A stretch of DNA of 64,000 nucleotides, taken from Algibacter sp. L3A6. Its GTDB lineage: Bacteria; Bacteroidota; Bacteroidia; Flavobacteriales; Flavobacteriaceae. Location: contig NZ_CP047030.1 of NCBI RefSeq assembly GCF_009796825.1, positions 3,222,501 through 3,286,500 of the forward strand, read 5' to 3'. Below the pieces are notes generated by a model. That model was not told the DNA's origin. It ran no database searches and saw only the letters and a list, made by a program, of their open reading frames with translations. Numbering within the stretch: the first letter of the stretch is position 1; each line of letters starts with the position of its first letter. Positions 18,300 to 27,566 of the stretch are shown piece by piece. A program made the translations under genes and the position numbers.

Positions 18300-19843
18300 T
18301 TTACGCCTCCTAGATATTTACAATCTTTCAGGCTTTGCATCCCGGAGAAAGGGACTTTTGTTTTCTCATACATATAAGTACGGCTCAGGTCTTTTGCGAG
18401 GTCGTTACCATCGATATTAATTTCTATATCGGTCATTTTAAATTGGCAAGGATGCTCGTAACCAGCAGCATGCGTAATTTCTATTAACTCTTTTCTAAAC
18501 GTTTTGTAATACTGCGCTAAACGTTGAGCTTTTAATTCTGGATCGATTCCGTTTTGCAACCATTTGTTTTGTGTGGCAATACCAGTAGGGCAGCGGTTAG
18601 TATGGCAAACTTGCGCTTGTATACAACCAATACTCATCATAGACTCTCTGGCAACATTTATACAATCGACACCCATAGCGAATGCCATAGCTGCTTTTGC
18701 AGGGAAACCTAATTTTCCACTACCAACAAATACAATGCGCTCGCTTAATCCTTTGTCTTTAAAAAGTTTATATAAATCAGAAAAACCATAAACCCATGGT
18801 AATGATACGTGATCGGCAAAACTTGGAGGTGCAGCACCAGTACCACCTTCACCGCCATCTACAGTAATAAAATCCGGGCCTTTGCCTGTTTTTTGCATAA
18901 TATCAGCAAGCTCTTTCCATTGGTCTAATTTACCGATGGCTGCTTTTATACCTACAGGTAAGCCTGTCGCCTCAGCGATTTTCTCGATAAAATCTAGCAT
19001 TTCGGGTACGTTAGAAAACGCTTTGTGATTTGGTGGAGAAAGCACATCTTTCCCTATTTCTACACTACGAATTTCTGATATTTCTGGAGTGATTTTTGCG
19101 CCCGGTAATACGCCACCTTTCCCTGGTTTAGCACCTTGAGATAGTTTTACTTCTATAGCACGTATAAATGGATTCTTTTCTACTAGTGAAACTAGTTTTT
19201 CTAATGAAAATCCACCATCCGCATTACGTACACCAAAATATCCAGTTCCGAAATGAAAAACCACATCGCCACCATGGCTATGATATGGAGATAAACCACC
19301 TTCACCAGTGTTGTGGTAAGCGTCAGCAAGTTTTACACCTTTGTTCATAGACTCCACAGCTTTTGCTGAAAGAGAACCAAAACTCATTGCCGATACATTT
19401 ATAATAGATGCAGGACGGAATGGTTTTTTACGTTTATTGAATTCGCCCATAACCTTGGCACATGGCAAAAACGATTTATCAATTTTATTAGGATGATTTT
19501 CGTCTTTAATTTCATGAGGCATCATGGCATTATTCACAAAAAAGTGTTGATGCTGGAAAATATCTCTATCTGTACCAAAACCTTCATAGTTGTTTTCGTT
19601 TTTTGCAGAGGCATAAATCCAGCCACGCTCAATTCTATTAAAAGGTAATTCTTCTCGGTTATTTGCCACAAAATACTGGCGCATTTCTGGGCCGATACTT
19701 TCTAACCAATAGCGCAAATGCCCTACAATAGGGAAATTATGACTTATAGTGTGATGCTTTTGCAGTACATCACGAATGGCCACAATGGCTAGTGCAATTA
19801 ACACCCACACCCACCATGAAATTGTTCCGAGAAAATCTAACAT
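18296..19843 (-). CDS. FMN-binding glutamate synthase family protein
   Basis: 515 residues. One N-terminal membrane helix (WWVWVLIALAIVAI), then the TIM-barrel FMN/glutamate-synthase catalytic domain with AMSFGSLSAKAVESMNKG, KLSQGAKPGKGGVLPGAK and VDGGEGGTGAAPPSFAD. Three Cys typical of the Fe-S site of this fold are in CIQAQVCHTNRCPTG. There is no amidotransferase domain, so this is the stand-alone family common in Bacteroidota, not GltB proper; its physiological donor and product are unsettled. The start is the ATG 138 bp from the divergent helicase start. Confidence 0.88.
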   Translation of the reverse strand: MLDFLGTISWWVWVLIALAIVAIRDVLQKHHTISHNFPIVGHLRYWLESIGPEMRQYFVANNREELPFNRIERGWIYASAKNENNYEGFGTDRDIFQHQHFFVNNAMMPHEIKDENHPNKIDKSFLPCAKVMGEFNKRKKPFRPASIINVSAMSFGSLSAKAVESMNKGVKLADAYHNTGEGGLSPYHSHGGDVVFHFGTGYFGVRNADGGFSLEKLVSLVEKNPFIRAIEVKLSQGAKPGKGGVLPGAKITPEISEIRSVEIGKDVLSPPNHKAFSNVPEMLDFIEKIAEATGLPVGIKAAIGKLDQWKELADIMQKTGKGPDFITVDGGEGGTGAAPPSFADHVSLPWVYGFSDLYKLFKDKGLSERIVFVGSGKLGFPAKAAMAFAMGVDCINVARESMMSIGCIQAQVCHTNRCPTGIATQNKWLQNGIDPELKAQRLAQYYKTFRKELIEITHAAGYEHPCQFKMTDIEINIDGNDLAKDLSRTYMYEKTKVPFSGMQSLKDCKYLGGVK

Positions 19844-19981
19844 ATATTTTTTTATTTGAATAACTTAGACGTAAAGATATTTAAAACTTAAATATTTAAG
19901 TGAATTGTTCATAATTTTTAATAATTCCGACTCAGAAAATGCGGAACAATGGTTAATTTCACGCTTTAAAATGAATAGGAT

Positions 19982-22357
19982 TTGAAAAAGGATTTAGAGA
20001 GGGAATTACAGGAGCAATTGGGTAAGTTAAACGAAGCCCAATTAGCGCCAACCATACAAAAGGATGGCCCTATGATAGTTATTGCTGGCGCAGGTTCAGG
20101 AAAAACACGTGTGCTTACTTTTCGTATAGCGTATTTAATGAGTCAGGGAATTGATGCGTTTAATATTTTGTCGTTAACCTTTACCAATAAAGCGGCAAAG
20201 GAAATGAAAGAACGTATTGCTACTATTGTAGGAAATAGCGAAGCGAAAAACCTATGGATGGGAACCTTTCACTCGGTTTTTGCTAAAATTCTACGTATAG
20301 AAGCCGATAAATTAGGCTATCCGTCCAATTTCACTATTTATGATACTCAAGATTCCGATAGATTAATTTCTTCTATTATTAGAGAAATGGGTCTAGATAA
20401 AGACCTTTATAAGTACAAACAAGTACGTTCTAGAATTTCATCTTACAAAAACAGTTTAATTACTGTTCGCGCATATTTTCAGAATCCAGAATTGAAAGAA
20501 GCCGATGCTATGGCACGCCGACCAAGAATGGGAGATATTTACAAGGAGTTTGTAGATCGCTGTTTTAAAGCTGGTGCCATGGATTTTGATGATTTACTAT
20601 TGAAAACCAACGAGCTTTTAACCCGTTTTCCAGAAGTGTTAGCAAAATATCAAAACCGATTTAGATATATTTTGGTTGATGAGTATCAGGATACTAACCA
20701 TTCGCAGTATTTAATTGTGAGAGCTTTATCTGATAAGTTTCAAAATATTTGTGTGGTTGGGGATGATGCGCAGAGTATTTATGCCTTCCGTGGTGCAAAT
20801 ATTAGTAACATTTTAAACTTCCAGAATGATTATGATGATGTTAAGGAGTTTAGATTAGAGCAAAATTACAGATCTACTAAAAACATTGTAAACGCTGCAA
20901 ACTCTATTATAGATAAAAATGAAACCAAACTAGATAAAGTAGTTTGGACAGCCAATGATGAGGGGCCTTTAATAAAAGTAAACCGATCGTTAACCGATGG
21001 TGATGAAGGGCGTTATGTAGCAAGTACCATTTGGGAAACTAAAATGAACGACCAGTTGCCTAATAGTGATTTTGCTATTCTATACCGTACCAATGCCCAA
21101 TCGCGTTCTATTGAGGATGCTTTAAGAAAGCGTGATATTCCTTATAGAATTTATGGTGGTCTATCTTTTTACCAAAGGAAAGAGATTAAAGATGTCTTAG
21201 CTTATTTAAGGTTAATTATTAACCCTGCCGATGAGGAAGCTTTAAAACGAATTATAAATTTCCCTGGTCGTGGTATAGGCCAAACTACTGTGGATAAATT
21301 GATTGTTTCGGCCAATGGCTACAAACGCTCTATTTTTGAGGTGATGAAAAACATCGATAAAACTGATGTTAAAATCAATGCAGGAACCAAAACCAAGCTT
21401 AAGAACTTTGTTACTTTAATTGAAACGTTTCAGGTATTAAACCAAACGGCCGATGTTTTTGAGTTAGCAGAATACGTAACACGAACAGCAGGTATTATTA
21501 CCGAATATAAAAAGGATAACACACCAGAAGGTGTTGTTAAAATTGAAAATATAGAGGAACTTATAAATGGTATGAAGGATTTCGTCGAAGGCCAAAAAGA
21601 AATAGCCGACACCACAGGTAATTTAGCCGAGTTTCTAGAAGATGTAGCCTTATCTACAGATATGGACAATGATAAAGGAGATGCCGATCACGTTGCATTA
21701 ATGACGATTCACTTAGCGAAAGGTTTAGAGTTTCAGCATGTTTTTATTGTTGGTTTAGAGGAAGATTTATTCCCGAGTGCCATGAGTATGAATACGCGTA
21801 GCGAACTCGAGGAAGAACGTCGTTTGTTTTACGTAGCCTTAACGCGTGCCGAAAAACAAGCGTATTTAACTTATGCTTTGTCTCGTTACCGTTGGGGTAA
21901 ATTGGTAGATTCTGACCCGAGTCGATTTATAGAAGAAATAGACGAAAAATATCTCGATATAGTAACACCAATAGAAGAGCGTAGGTTTAACCCTATGTTA
22001 GATTCTAAAATATTTGGTGATGTTTCAGAAAACAAACCTACAAGTGCTGGGAAAATTAGATTTAAACCTGCAAAACAAGCGGTGCTTAAAAAAGGAGGGC
22101 CAACAAAGGGTACTTCTGATAAATTCCAAGTTACTACACCTAAAAACTTAAAACCTATGGCTAAAACGACCAACGATACTAATTTATTTGATAGTAAATT
22201 GGCTGTTGGTAATATTGTAAAACATATTCGTTTTGGTACAGGTGAAGTCAAAAAAATAGAAGGAACAGGTGCCGATATTAAAGCTGAAATTAGTTTTCAG
22301 CATGGAGGTACTAAAAAATTATTACTACGTTTTGCTAAACTAGATGTTATCGGTTAA
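19982..22357 (+). CDS. UvrD/PcrA-family ATP-dependent DNA helicase
   Basis: 791 residues. SF1A helicase motifs in order: Walker A AGAGSGKTRVL (about 36-46), Ia SLTFTNKAAKEM, II DEYQDTN, III GDDAQSIYAFRGA, IV QNYRST, V VALMTIHLAKGLEF, VI VALTRA. 3'-5' helicase for nucleotide-excision and mismatch repair and replication-conflict clearance. The TTG at 19982 is used because the nearby ATG at 19970 is in a frame closed at once and the next in-frame Met lies inside the ATPase core. A KOW-like C-terminal tail (GTGEVKKIEGTG) is typical of PcrA. Confidence 0.93.
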   Translation: MKKDLERELQEQLGKLNEAQLAPTIQKDGPMIVIAGAGSGKTRVLTFRIAYLMSQGIDAFNILSLTFTNKAAKEMKERIATIVGNSEAKNLWMGTFHSVFAKILRIEADKLGYPSNFTIYDTQDSDRLISSIIREMGLDKDLYKYKQVRSRISSYKNSLITVRAYFQNPELKEADAMARRPRMGDIYKEFVDRCFKAGAMDFDDLLLKTNELLTRFPEVLAKYQNRFRYILVDEYQDTNHSQYLIVRALSDKFQNICVVGDDAQSIYAFRGANISNILNFQNDYDDVKEFRLEQNYRSTKNIVNAANSIIDKNETKLDKVVWTANDEGPLIKVNRSLTDGDEGRYVASTIWETKMNDQLPNSDFAILYRTNAQSRSIEDALRKRDIPYRIYGGLSFYQRKEIKDVLAYLRLIINPADEEALKRIINFPGRGIGQTTVDKLIVSANGYKRSIFEVMKNIDKTDVKINAGTKTKLKNFVTLIETFQVLNQTADVFELAEYVTRTAGIITEYKKDNTPEGVVKIENIEELINGMKDFVEGQKEIADTTGNLAEFLEDVALSTDMDNDKGDADHVALMTIHLAKGLEFQHVFIVGLEEDLFPSAMSMNTRSELEEERRLFYVALTRAEKQAYLTYALSRYRWGKLVDSDPSRFIEEIDEKYLDIVTPIEERRFNPMLDSKIFGDVSENKPTSAGKIRFKPAKQAVLKKGGPTKGTSDKFQVTTPKNLKPMAKTTNDTNLFDSKLAVGNIVKHIRFGTGEVKKIEGTGADIKAEISFQHGGTKKLLLRFAKLDVIG

Positions 22358-22376
22358 GCGTTTATTTAAACAATTT

Positions 22377-22412
22377 AAAAAAGCCTTTTAAGTCTTCTTA
22401 AAAGGCTTTTTT
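22377..22412 (+). terminator. Intrinsic terminator after helicase
   Basis: AAAAGCCTTTTAAG and CTTAAAAGGCTTTT form a long stem with a short loop, followed by TTTT. Confidence 0.85.
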
Positions 22413-22501
22413 ATGTTTATAATTCGTTAAAATTTTCCTAACAGCGAATGTTATTTTGTTATTTAGCATCTAAAGTTAAAACAATAGAAAAATAAATAGA
22501 T

Positions 22502-23170
22502 ATGAGAATTCTTTTAGTATTAGTATGCATGTTAAGCTTTAGTTTTATTTATGCCCAACCAGGTGGTGGCGGACAAGGTGGCCCTCCAGGTGGTGGTAGA
22601 AGCATGAGCAGTAGCCAAGAACGCCCAAAAATGGTAGAGTTTAATGCGGCTAAAGTAGCAGGTATTTTTAATTATGATGATGAAGCTGCTATTAAGAAGA
22701 TTAAAATTAAGAAAAAACATAAAGATCTAATCTTAAAGGTGCGTAAAGCAATCGAGAAGTATAATATTCGTGTTAACGAAATTACACTTTTAAACAAAGA
22801 TAATTTTGATACGTTAAACGTATATGTAAATACACAAATGAAAGCGATGCAGTCTAGTCGTCAAAACAGCCAGACGGGTGGTAATAGCAGTATGGATCGA
22901 GGGGATGATAGTGATAGCCCAATGAAAGCTTCACGTGAATTGATTAAACAAAAAATTGATCTTGCTAAAAAAGAAGTTAAAGTTGCCGAAGGAAAACTTA
23001 ACACGCATTTGGAATCTATTTTAAGCGAAAAGCAATATGCAAAATGGCTTAAATATCAAGCAAAAGTTAAATCGGAATTGATTGCAGAACCAGAATCGAA
23101 TAATAATAGTGATTCCGGAATGTCTCGTGGCGGCGGACAAGGTGGCCCTCCAGGTGGTGGCATGCGTTAA
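22502..23170 (+). CDS. Secreted protein bookended by Gly/Pro-rich motifs
   Basis: 222 residues. Sec signal peptide ending FIYAQ. The mature chain begins with GGGGQGGPPGGG and ends with RGGGQGGPPGGGMR, so the same low-complexity motif caps both termini. Between them is a charged helical domain (AAIKKIKIKKKHKDLI; LAKKEVKVAEGKLNTHLES; SEKQYAKWLKYQAK) interrupted by a Ser/Asn/Asp linker. The helical part, with a late LSEKQYAKW, recalls Spy/CpxP-like or DUF-type periplasmic helical proteins, but no assignment is secure. It stands alone between two terminators. Confidence 0.75.
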   Translation: MRILLVLVCMLSFSFIYAQPGGGGQGGPPGGGRSMSSSQERPKMVEFNAAKVAGIFNYDDEAAIKKIKIKKKHKDLILKVRKAIEKYNIRVNEITLLNKDNFDTLNVYVNTQMKAMQSSRQNSQTGGNSSMDRGDDSDSPMKASRELIKQKIDLAKKEVKVAEGKLNTHLESILSEKQYAKWLKYQAKVKSELIAEPESNNNSDSGMSRGGGQGGPPGGGMR

Positions 23171-23191
23171 TAAAATAAGTATAGTATAAAA

Positions 23192-23231
23192 AAAAAGGCT
23201 AAAATTCAAATTTTGAATTTTAGCCTTTTTT
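23192..23231. terminator. Bidirectional intrinsic terminator
   Basis: AAAAAGGCTAAAATTCAAA is followed at once by TTTGAATTTTAGCCTTTTT, a near-perfect palindrome between convergent genes. Confidence 0.88.
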
Positions 23232-23234
23232 AGT

Positions 23235-24104
23235 TTATAAGTTATCTATGGTAAATGCTTTTATTTTGGTCCACGTATCTATAAATTCTATTCCGGTCCA
23301 GCCGTGTCCAGCTTCGGGATAAAGGGTGTACTCGTGGGTAACGTTAAGTTTAGATAGTTTCTCGTTTAAATCTGCTCCTTGGCTTATTGGTATCAATGGG
23401 TCTTGTCCGCCATAAAACAAAATAGTTGCAGGTGCATTAGCTGTTACTTGGAGTAATGGGCTTGCTTCTTCTAAGTATTCTACGGTAGGATCTTCTCCAA
23501 ACAAGGTTAAAAAAGCATCTAATTCACTGCTTTCTTCTGCTGCTAAAGCAAAATTAGGATCGGTTAAATTTGTTGGACCAACAATACTACAAACCATATT
23601 TGTTTTTTGTAAGGTATCAAAACTATAAGCCCATAATAAGGCTAAATGCCCACCAGCGCTTGCACCAATAAACCCAAGCTGATCGGAAATAGAAAGCTTT
23701 ATTTGGTTCGTTTTTAAATATCTAATTACCGTGTTAATATCATTAGTTTGCATTGGGTAAGGCTTGTTATTGCTATCTGCTAAACGGTAGTTCATATTCA
23801 CTATGGCTACATCTGGAAAGTCTTGAATTAAAAGTGTTTTTAACGGATCCATTTCTGCTTTATCACCAGCAGACCAACCACCACCATGTATTAGTATTAT
23901 AATTTTAGTATCTGCGATTCTATCGGCAGGCAGGTATAAATCAAAAGTTTGATTCTCATCATCACCATATACTATATCCAACTCTTCGTACTCCAAAGTC
24001 GTGTCTAAGATATCCGCTGTAGCAATAGGTTCTATTTTTTCTGAGCAGCTTAAAATAGTTATTACCGCCAAGAGATTTATGGATAAAATTTTAAGAAATT
24101 TCAT
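23235..24104 (-). CDS. Alpha/beta-hydrolase lipoprotein (BD-FAE / esterase-lipase type)
   Basis: 289 residues. Lipoprotein signal ending ILSC (Cys20). Alpha/beta-hydrolase fold with the oxyanion HGGGWSAGDK, nucleophile elbow GASAGGH, Asp in YGGQDPLIP and His in PEAGHGW. This HGGGW subgroup contains bacterial carboxylesterases and feruloyl-esterase-like enzymes. The lipid anchor places it in the envelope. Natural substrate unknown. It converges on the Gly/Pro-rich protein gene and is divergent from TsaC. Confidence 0.87.
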   Translation of the reverse strand: MKFLKILSINLLAVITILSCSEKIEPIATADILDTTLEYEELDIVYGDDENQTFDLYLPADRIADTKIIILIHGGGWSAGDKAEMDPLKTLLIQDFPDVAIVNMNYRLADSNNKPYPMQTNDINTVIRYLKTNQIKLSISDQLGFIGASAGGHLALLWAYSFDTLQKTNMVCSIVGPTNLTDPNFALAAEESSELDAFLTLFGEDPTVEYLEEASPLLQVTANAPATILFYGGQDPLIPISQGADLNEKLSKLNVTHEYTLYPEAGHGWTGIEFIDTWTKIKAFTIDNL

Positions 24105-24217
24105 ATAAATAATGTTTTTTGTAAAAGCTTTAATTGAAGTATTTTAAACTACTTCATTATATGTTAAAAATAATATTTACTTTGTAGCGTTAAATAATGT
24201 AACGCAAGATAGTTATT

Positions 24218-24838
24218 ATGGCTGAATTTTTAAGAATTTATGAGGAGAACCCAAATCCAAAACAGATTGAAAAAGTAGTCGCTATTTTGAAACGCGGCGG
24301 ACTCATAATCTACCCAACCGATACTGTTTATGGTTTAGGTTGTGATATTACTAACGTTAAAGCTTTAGAGAAAATTGCACGTATTAAAGGTGTTAAGCTC
24401 GAAAAAGCTAATTTTTCGTTTGTTTGTCACGATTTAAGTAATATTAGTGATTACGTAAAGCAAATTGATACGTCTGTTTTTAAAATACTTAAACGTGCGC
24501 TTCCTGGGCCTTATACATTTATTTTACCAGGTTCTAAAAACTTACCAAACCCGTTTAAAAAGCGAAAAACAGTTGGTATTCGTGTGCCAGATAATGCTAT
24601 TGCGCTCGATATTGTGAAGCTTCTAGGAAACCCGATTATATCGACATCTATACATGATGAAGATGCGGTTTTGGAATATACAACAGATCCAGAATTAATT
24701 CTGGAAAAATGGGATAACTTAGTCGATTTAGTAATCGATGGTGGTTATGGTGATAACGAGGCTTCTACAGTTATTGATCTTTCTGATGGTGAACCTATAA
24801 TTGTTCGTGAAGGTAAGGGGAGTTTGGATATTTTTTAA
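24218..24838 (+). CDS. L-threonylcarbamoyladenylate synthase (TsaC/Sua5/YrdC family)
   Basis: 206 residues, the short YrdC-domain form. Signature KRGGLIIYPTDTVYGLGCD near the N-terminus, FVCHDLSNIS, LPGPYTFIL, VGIRVPDNAIA and ISTSIHDED. The family makes threonylcarbamoyl-AMP from threonine, bicarbonate and ATP for tRNA t6A37. The YciO branch has the same fold, so a paralogous role is possible. Confidence 0.85.
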   Translation: MAEFLRIYEENPNPKQIEKVVAILKRGGLIIYPTDTVYGLGCDITNVKALEKIARIKGVKLEKANFSFVCHDLSNISDYVKQIDTSVFKILKRALPGPYTFILPGSKNLPNPFKKRKTVGIRVPDNAIALDIVKLLGNPIISTSIHDEDAVLEYTTDPELILEKWDNLVDLVIDGGYGDNEASTVIDLSDGEPIIVREGKGSLDIF

Positions 24839-24938
24839 TTGATACTTTTTTTTTAAACTGGTACGTTTCTGTTAATTTAGAAATGATGTCTTTAATAGCT
24901 TTTTCCTTGGTTATGTTTTCTCTGTAATCTACTATCAT
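24795..24938 (-). CDS. Possible 47-residue small ORF
   Basis: An ATG at 24938 begins one base after the stop of the upstream minus-strand gene (24940-25626) and encodes MIVDYRENITKEKAIKDI and a basic tail ending in HEQL. It overlaps the 3' end of tsaC antisense. The N-terminal half looks like an amphipathic helix. The spacing suggests translational coupling, but nothing else supports it. Confidence 0.25.
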   Translation of the reverse strand: MIVDYRENITKEKAIKDIISKLTETYQFKKKVSIKKYPNSPYLHEQL

Positions 24939-24939
24939 T

Positions 24940-25626
24940 TTATTTAAGTTTTTTACCAAGTAGTTTATTAAACTCTTCTTTAGTTAATATCTCATTTAAT
25001 TCCATTTCTAAGGAAGTTTTTAATTTATGTGTATCATATTTAACGATGCCCAAACCTTCAGCATAATATACGTGCTGGTAAAAGCCAGAACTTTGATAAC
25101 TTGAATTTTCTTCTGTATACTGATCAAGAAACATGGCGGTTTTATATGTTCTATTATTTATTGTAATGGTTTTAAAGCTATGTAGAATTCTAGATTTTTC
25201 TAGGTTTAAAGGCCCTTTTCTAGGATCGGTGTAGTTTAAAGAATACTCGTAAACGTTTTCTTTATCGTCCCACCTAAAAGCTTCTTTATCTATTATTTTA
25301 GCTTCTACGGTTAATGTGTCTCCGTTACTTTTTCTCCAAAAATCTTTGTATTGTATAATTTCTATTCCAGTTTTATTAAGTTTTTCTAAACGACTATTAA
25401 AATGCCATAAATTATTTAAATATTCCTCTGTTAAAACTGTATTTGTTTCTGGGTCAATTGTAATTTTTAAATATTCAGCATAGTCTGGATTATCTTTTTC
25501 AATAAACTTATAAACCCTAACTGTTTTCTCTTTCTCTATTGGATAGTAATATGCCTTTAGTCCTTTGTCTTCACTGGAATTAAAGAGCGTTAAAAAGAAA
25601 CTTAATAGTAAAATTTTGTGTAGCAT
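24940..25626 (-). CDS. Secreted hypothetical protein
   Basis: 228 residues with a cleavable signal (LHKILLLSFFLTLFNS). The mature part is charged and beta-rich, with DPETNTVLTEEYLN, a run of strands around KTITINNRTYKTAM, and YAEGLGIVKYDTHKLK near the end. That late part is reminiscent of proteins with a toggling beta-strand repeat, but I do not recognise the family. It is the first of a series of single hypothetical genes, all on the minus strand, that make up the accessory island. No operon partner other than the possible short ORF downstream. Confidence 0.65.
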   Translation of the reverse strand: MLHKILLLSFFLTLFNSSEDKGLKAYYYPIEKEKTVRVYKFIEKDNPDYAEYLKITIDPETNTVLTEEYLNNLWHFNSRLEKLNKTGIEIIQYKDFWRKSNGDTLTVEAKIIDKEAFRWDDKENVYEYSLNYTDPRKGPLNLEKSRILHSFKTITINNRTYKTAMFLDQYTEENSSYQSSGFYQHVYYAEGLGIVKYDTHKLKTSLEMELNEILTKEEFNKLLGKKLK

Positions 25627-25681
25627 AAATGGGGCTGTTTTATATAATTAGTGCAATTCTAGTTTAATTTTTTGTAAATTT

Positions 25682-26195
25682 TTAGAATAATCTACCAATA
25701 GCTATGATAGTGTTAATTAGTATCGTTATAATAACTGTGATTATTATTAAATTCTTATATATTTCAATATTACTCTTTTTACCTATGCCTTTAGATTTTT
25801 GTATTAGCCAACCATTAGGCAAGTTAATTTGTTTTAGTTGTTCTATAACTTGAGTAATTTCTGCTTTACCTCTAATAACTTGTATAGGTAAAGGGTCTTT
25901 TAAAATAAGATCGTGATTACCTATTTGTTGAAAAAAAGTGTATTCTGAATTTTTGTAGATACGTGAGTTAAGCCCAATAAAAGGTTTAAGCTTTTTTTAT
26001 GGTATCTATATTAATAGTATATACAGGATCTTCAGAATAGGTATTGTAGAAATCGTTTTCAAGTATAATGATTTTTTCTTCTGAAACAGGATTTAAAATA
26101 CCATCTTCCAATGCTTTTTTATAATCACCTATGATAACGGTAAATTCTACAGCAAGAACATTCTCTATTACAACTTTTTGAAATTTAAACTCCAT
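25682..26195 (-). pseudogene. Frameshifted hypothetical gene with C-terminal membrane tail
   Basis: The frame starting at 26195 (MEFKFQKVVIENVLAVEF) runs 69 residues and stops at 25986-25988, just after a run of seven A (coding strand). Dropping one A joins it to an open frame in the other phase that continues as KLKPFIGLNSRIYKNSE and ends at 25682-25684 with a hydrophobic tail (NLIIITVIITILINTIIAI). The joined product would be about 170 residues: soluble domain plus tail anchor. Either a single-base insertion inactivated it, the run is a slippage site, or the assembly is off by one. The family is not recognised. Confidence 0.65.
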
Positions 26196-26313
26196 AGTAA
26201 TATAGATTTTATTTCCTGTTGCAATATATAAATTGTCTTTAGTGATTAATGTATAATTTGATTTGTTTACCTGTTTACTAAATTCATTGATATATTTCTA
26301 GTGGCTTTCTCCA

Positions 26314-27210
26314 TCAGTACTCTTCTACTAGATACGTTTTAATCGTAGTTTCTTTATATTTAATATTATGAATGGCTTCACTACTAACATTTTTATTCTT
26401 ATCATATTTGTAGTTTACAACTGTTATTTTAACGCCATCTTTATCAAAAAAATGGTGTTCTATTAATAAATTATTTTTGTAAACTTTAGTTTCTTTATTT
26501 TCGAATACATTATTAATATATTTACTTAATTCAGTACAATTATTTAATTTATCATAGGTGTAAATTTCTGTAGTTGGTTTTCCATCGTATATAGCACTAT
26601 TAAATTGATGTGTTTTTACTAGCAAATTATCTTTATATGTATAATCAACGGTATAACTATCGTTTTTTACTTTTTCTTTATAACATTCTCTTTTTAGGCG
26701 CGTAACATTATTGTTATTGTCGTATTCGTAAAAATGTTCACAATACGATTTGAAGGTGTAGTTGTCGTGTTTTGAATATACAATGTTGTTGTTTTTATCC
26801 ATTTTTTGTGTAAAAGATTCTGACAGCTTATCATCTTCATAAGCTTTCATCTCTATTAAGTTATCTTTATAAACATACTTTTTAATGGTGGTATATCCGT
26901 AAGGTGGTAATTGGGTTTCAATTAAGCTTTCTACTTTACCATCTTTATAGGTGTATTTGTAGGTAGTATTCAATTTACCACGACGATAGTTTTTTTTTAC
27001 TAATAAAAATCCGTTATCATTAAATTCTTTTTCTTCAGAAATTATTGCAGTAGTATCGACATCCAATGTCTTCTCATATATCGTTACTCGTTTTACATTA
27101 CCTTTTAAGTTCAATTCTTCTAAATCTATTGTTATGTTCTTGTCTATTTTAGTTCTTTGTGCGTTACCAATTGAGGTAACTAAAATTAGTAGTATTAGTA
27201 TTTTATTCAT
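26314..27210 (-). CDS. Secreted YD/RHS-like repeat protein
   Basis: 298 residues. Signal peptide MNKILILLILVTSIGNAQ. The whole mature chain is a series of about 20-25-residue beta-hairpin units with tyrosine-rich strands and turns such as YTYKDGKVESLIE, YEYDNNNNVTRLKRE, YTYKDNLLVK, YTYDKLNNCTELSKY and YKYDKNKNVSSE. This pattern is like the YD repeats of RHS proteins, but there is no RHS core or toxin tip. It may be an orphan shell fragment or an unrelated Bacteroidota repeat family. It lies immediately left of palindromic spacer copy A. Confidence 0.7.
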   Translation of the reverse strand: MNKILILLILVTSIGNAQRTKIDKNITIDLEELNLKGNVKRVTIYEKTLDVDTTAIISEEKEFNDNGFLLVKKNYRRGKLNTTYKYTYKDGKVESLIETQLPPYGYTTIKKYVYKDNLIEMKAYEDDKLSESFTQKMDKNNNIVYSKHDNYTFKSYCEHFYEYDNNNNVTRLKRECYKEKVKNDSYTVDYTYKDNLLVKTHQFNSAIYDGKPTTEIYTYDKLNNCTELSKYINNVFENKETKVYKNNLLIEHHFFDKDGVKITVVNYKYDKNKNVSSEAIHNIKYKETTIKTYLVEEY

Positions 27211-27309
27211 ATTTAAAATTATAAGATAAACTCAGCCTTATTCTTAATAGGTAGGTTTTCTGTTAAACACAAGAGTGTCAATTTGGAAATTATTCAGAGA
27301 AAATTTATA

Positions 27310-27405
27310 TTACACAAAGTCATTTCTGAAAGATTTTTTCTTATGTAATCTAAAGACTTTTCCATTTTTAAAAATGTCATTTATTAATTCGCTGATAGAT
27401 TTCAT
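27310..27405 (-). CDS. Possible 31-residue ORF or gene remnant
   Basis: In the otherwise gene-free stretch 27211-27447, the minus strand has an ATG at 27405 encoding MKSISELINDIFKNGKVF and a basic tail, stopping at 27310. The same phase stays readable after that stop (SLNNFQIDTLVFNRKP), which suggests a decayed longer gene. Weak evidence; nothing else is seen in this stretch. Confidence 0.25.
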   Translation of the reverse strand: MKSISELINDIFKNGKVFRLHKKKSFRNDFV

Positions 27406-27447
27406 ACTTTATTGACTATTTTTTTCTTTTGATTACAGATGTTTTTT

Positions 27448-27523
27448 AGCTTGCTTACGTTGATGTATAAGATTATTGGCGTGTTTCAGCAACTAATTTA
27501 GCAAATAAATCACAGATAGAAAG
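27448..27523. repeat. Palindromic spacer copy A, left part
   Basis: Left arm of an intergenic inverted repeat: ACGTTGATGTATAAG then GCGTGTTTCAGCAACTAA, which recurs as GCGTGTTTGAGCAACTAA in copy C (33051). It is cut by the IS150-type element at 27524. The right part continues at 28956. Confidence 0.7.
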
Positions 27524-27566
27524 TGAACTGCTCCCAAAAAGTTAGACACTATTTGAGGGTATTATT

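Noticed and set aside
26314..27210. RHS toxin
   Set aside because: YD-like units are present, but there is no RHS core motif, no toxin domain and the protein is only 298 residues.
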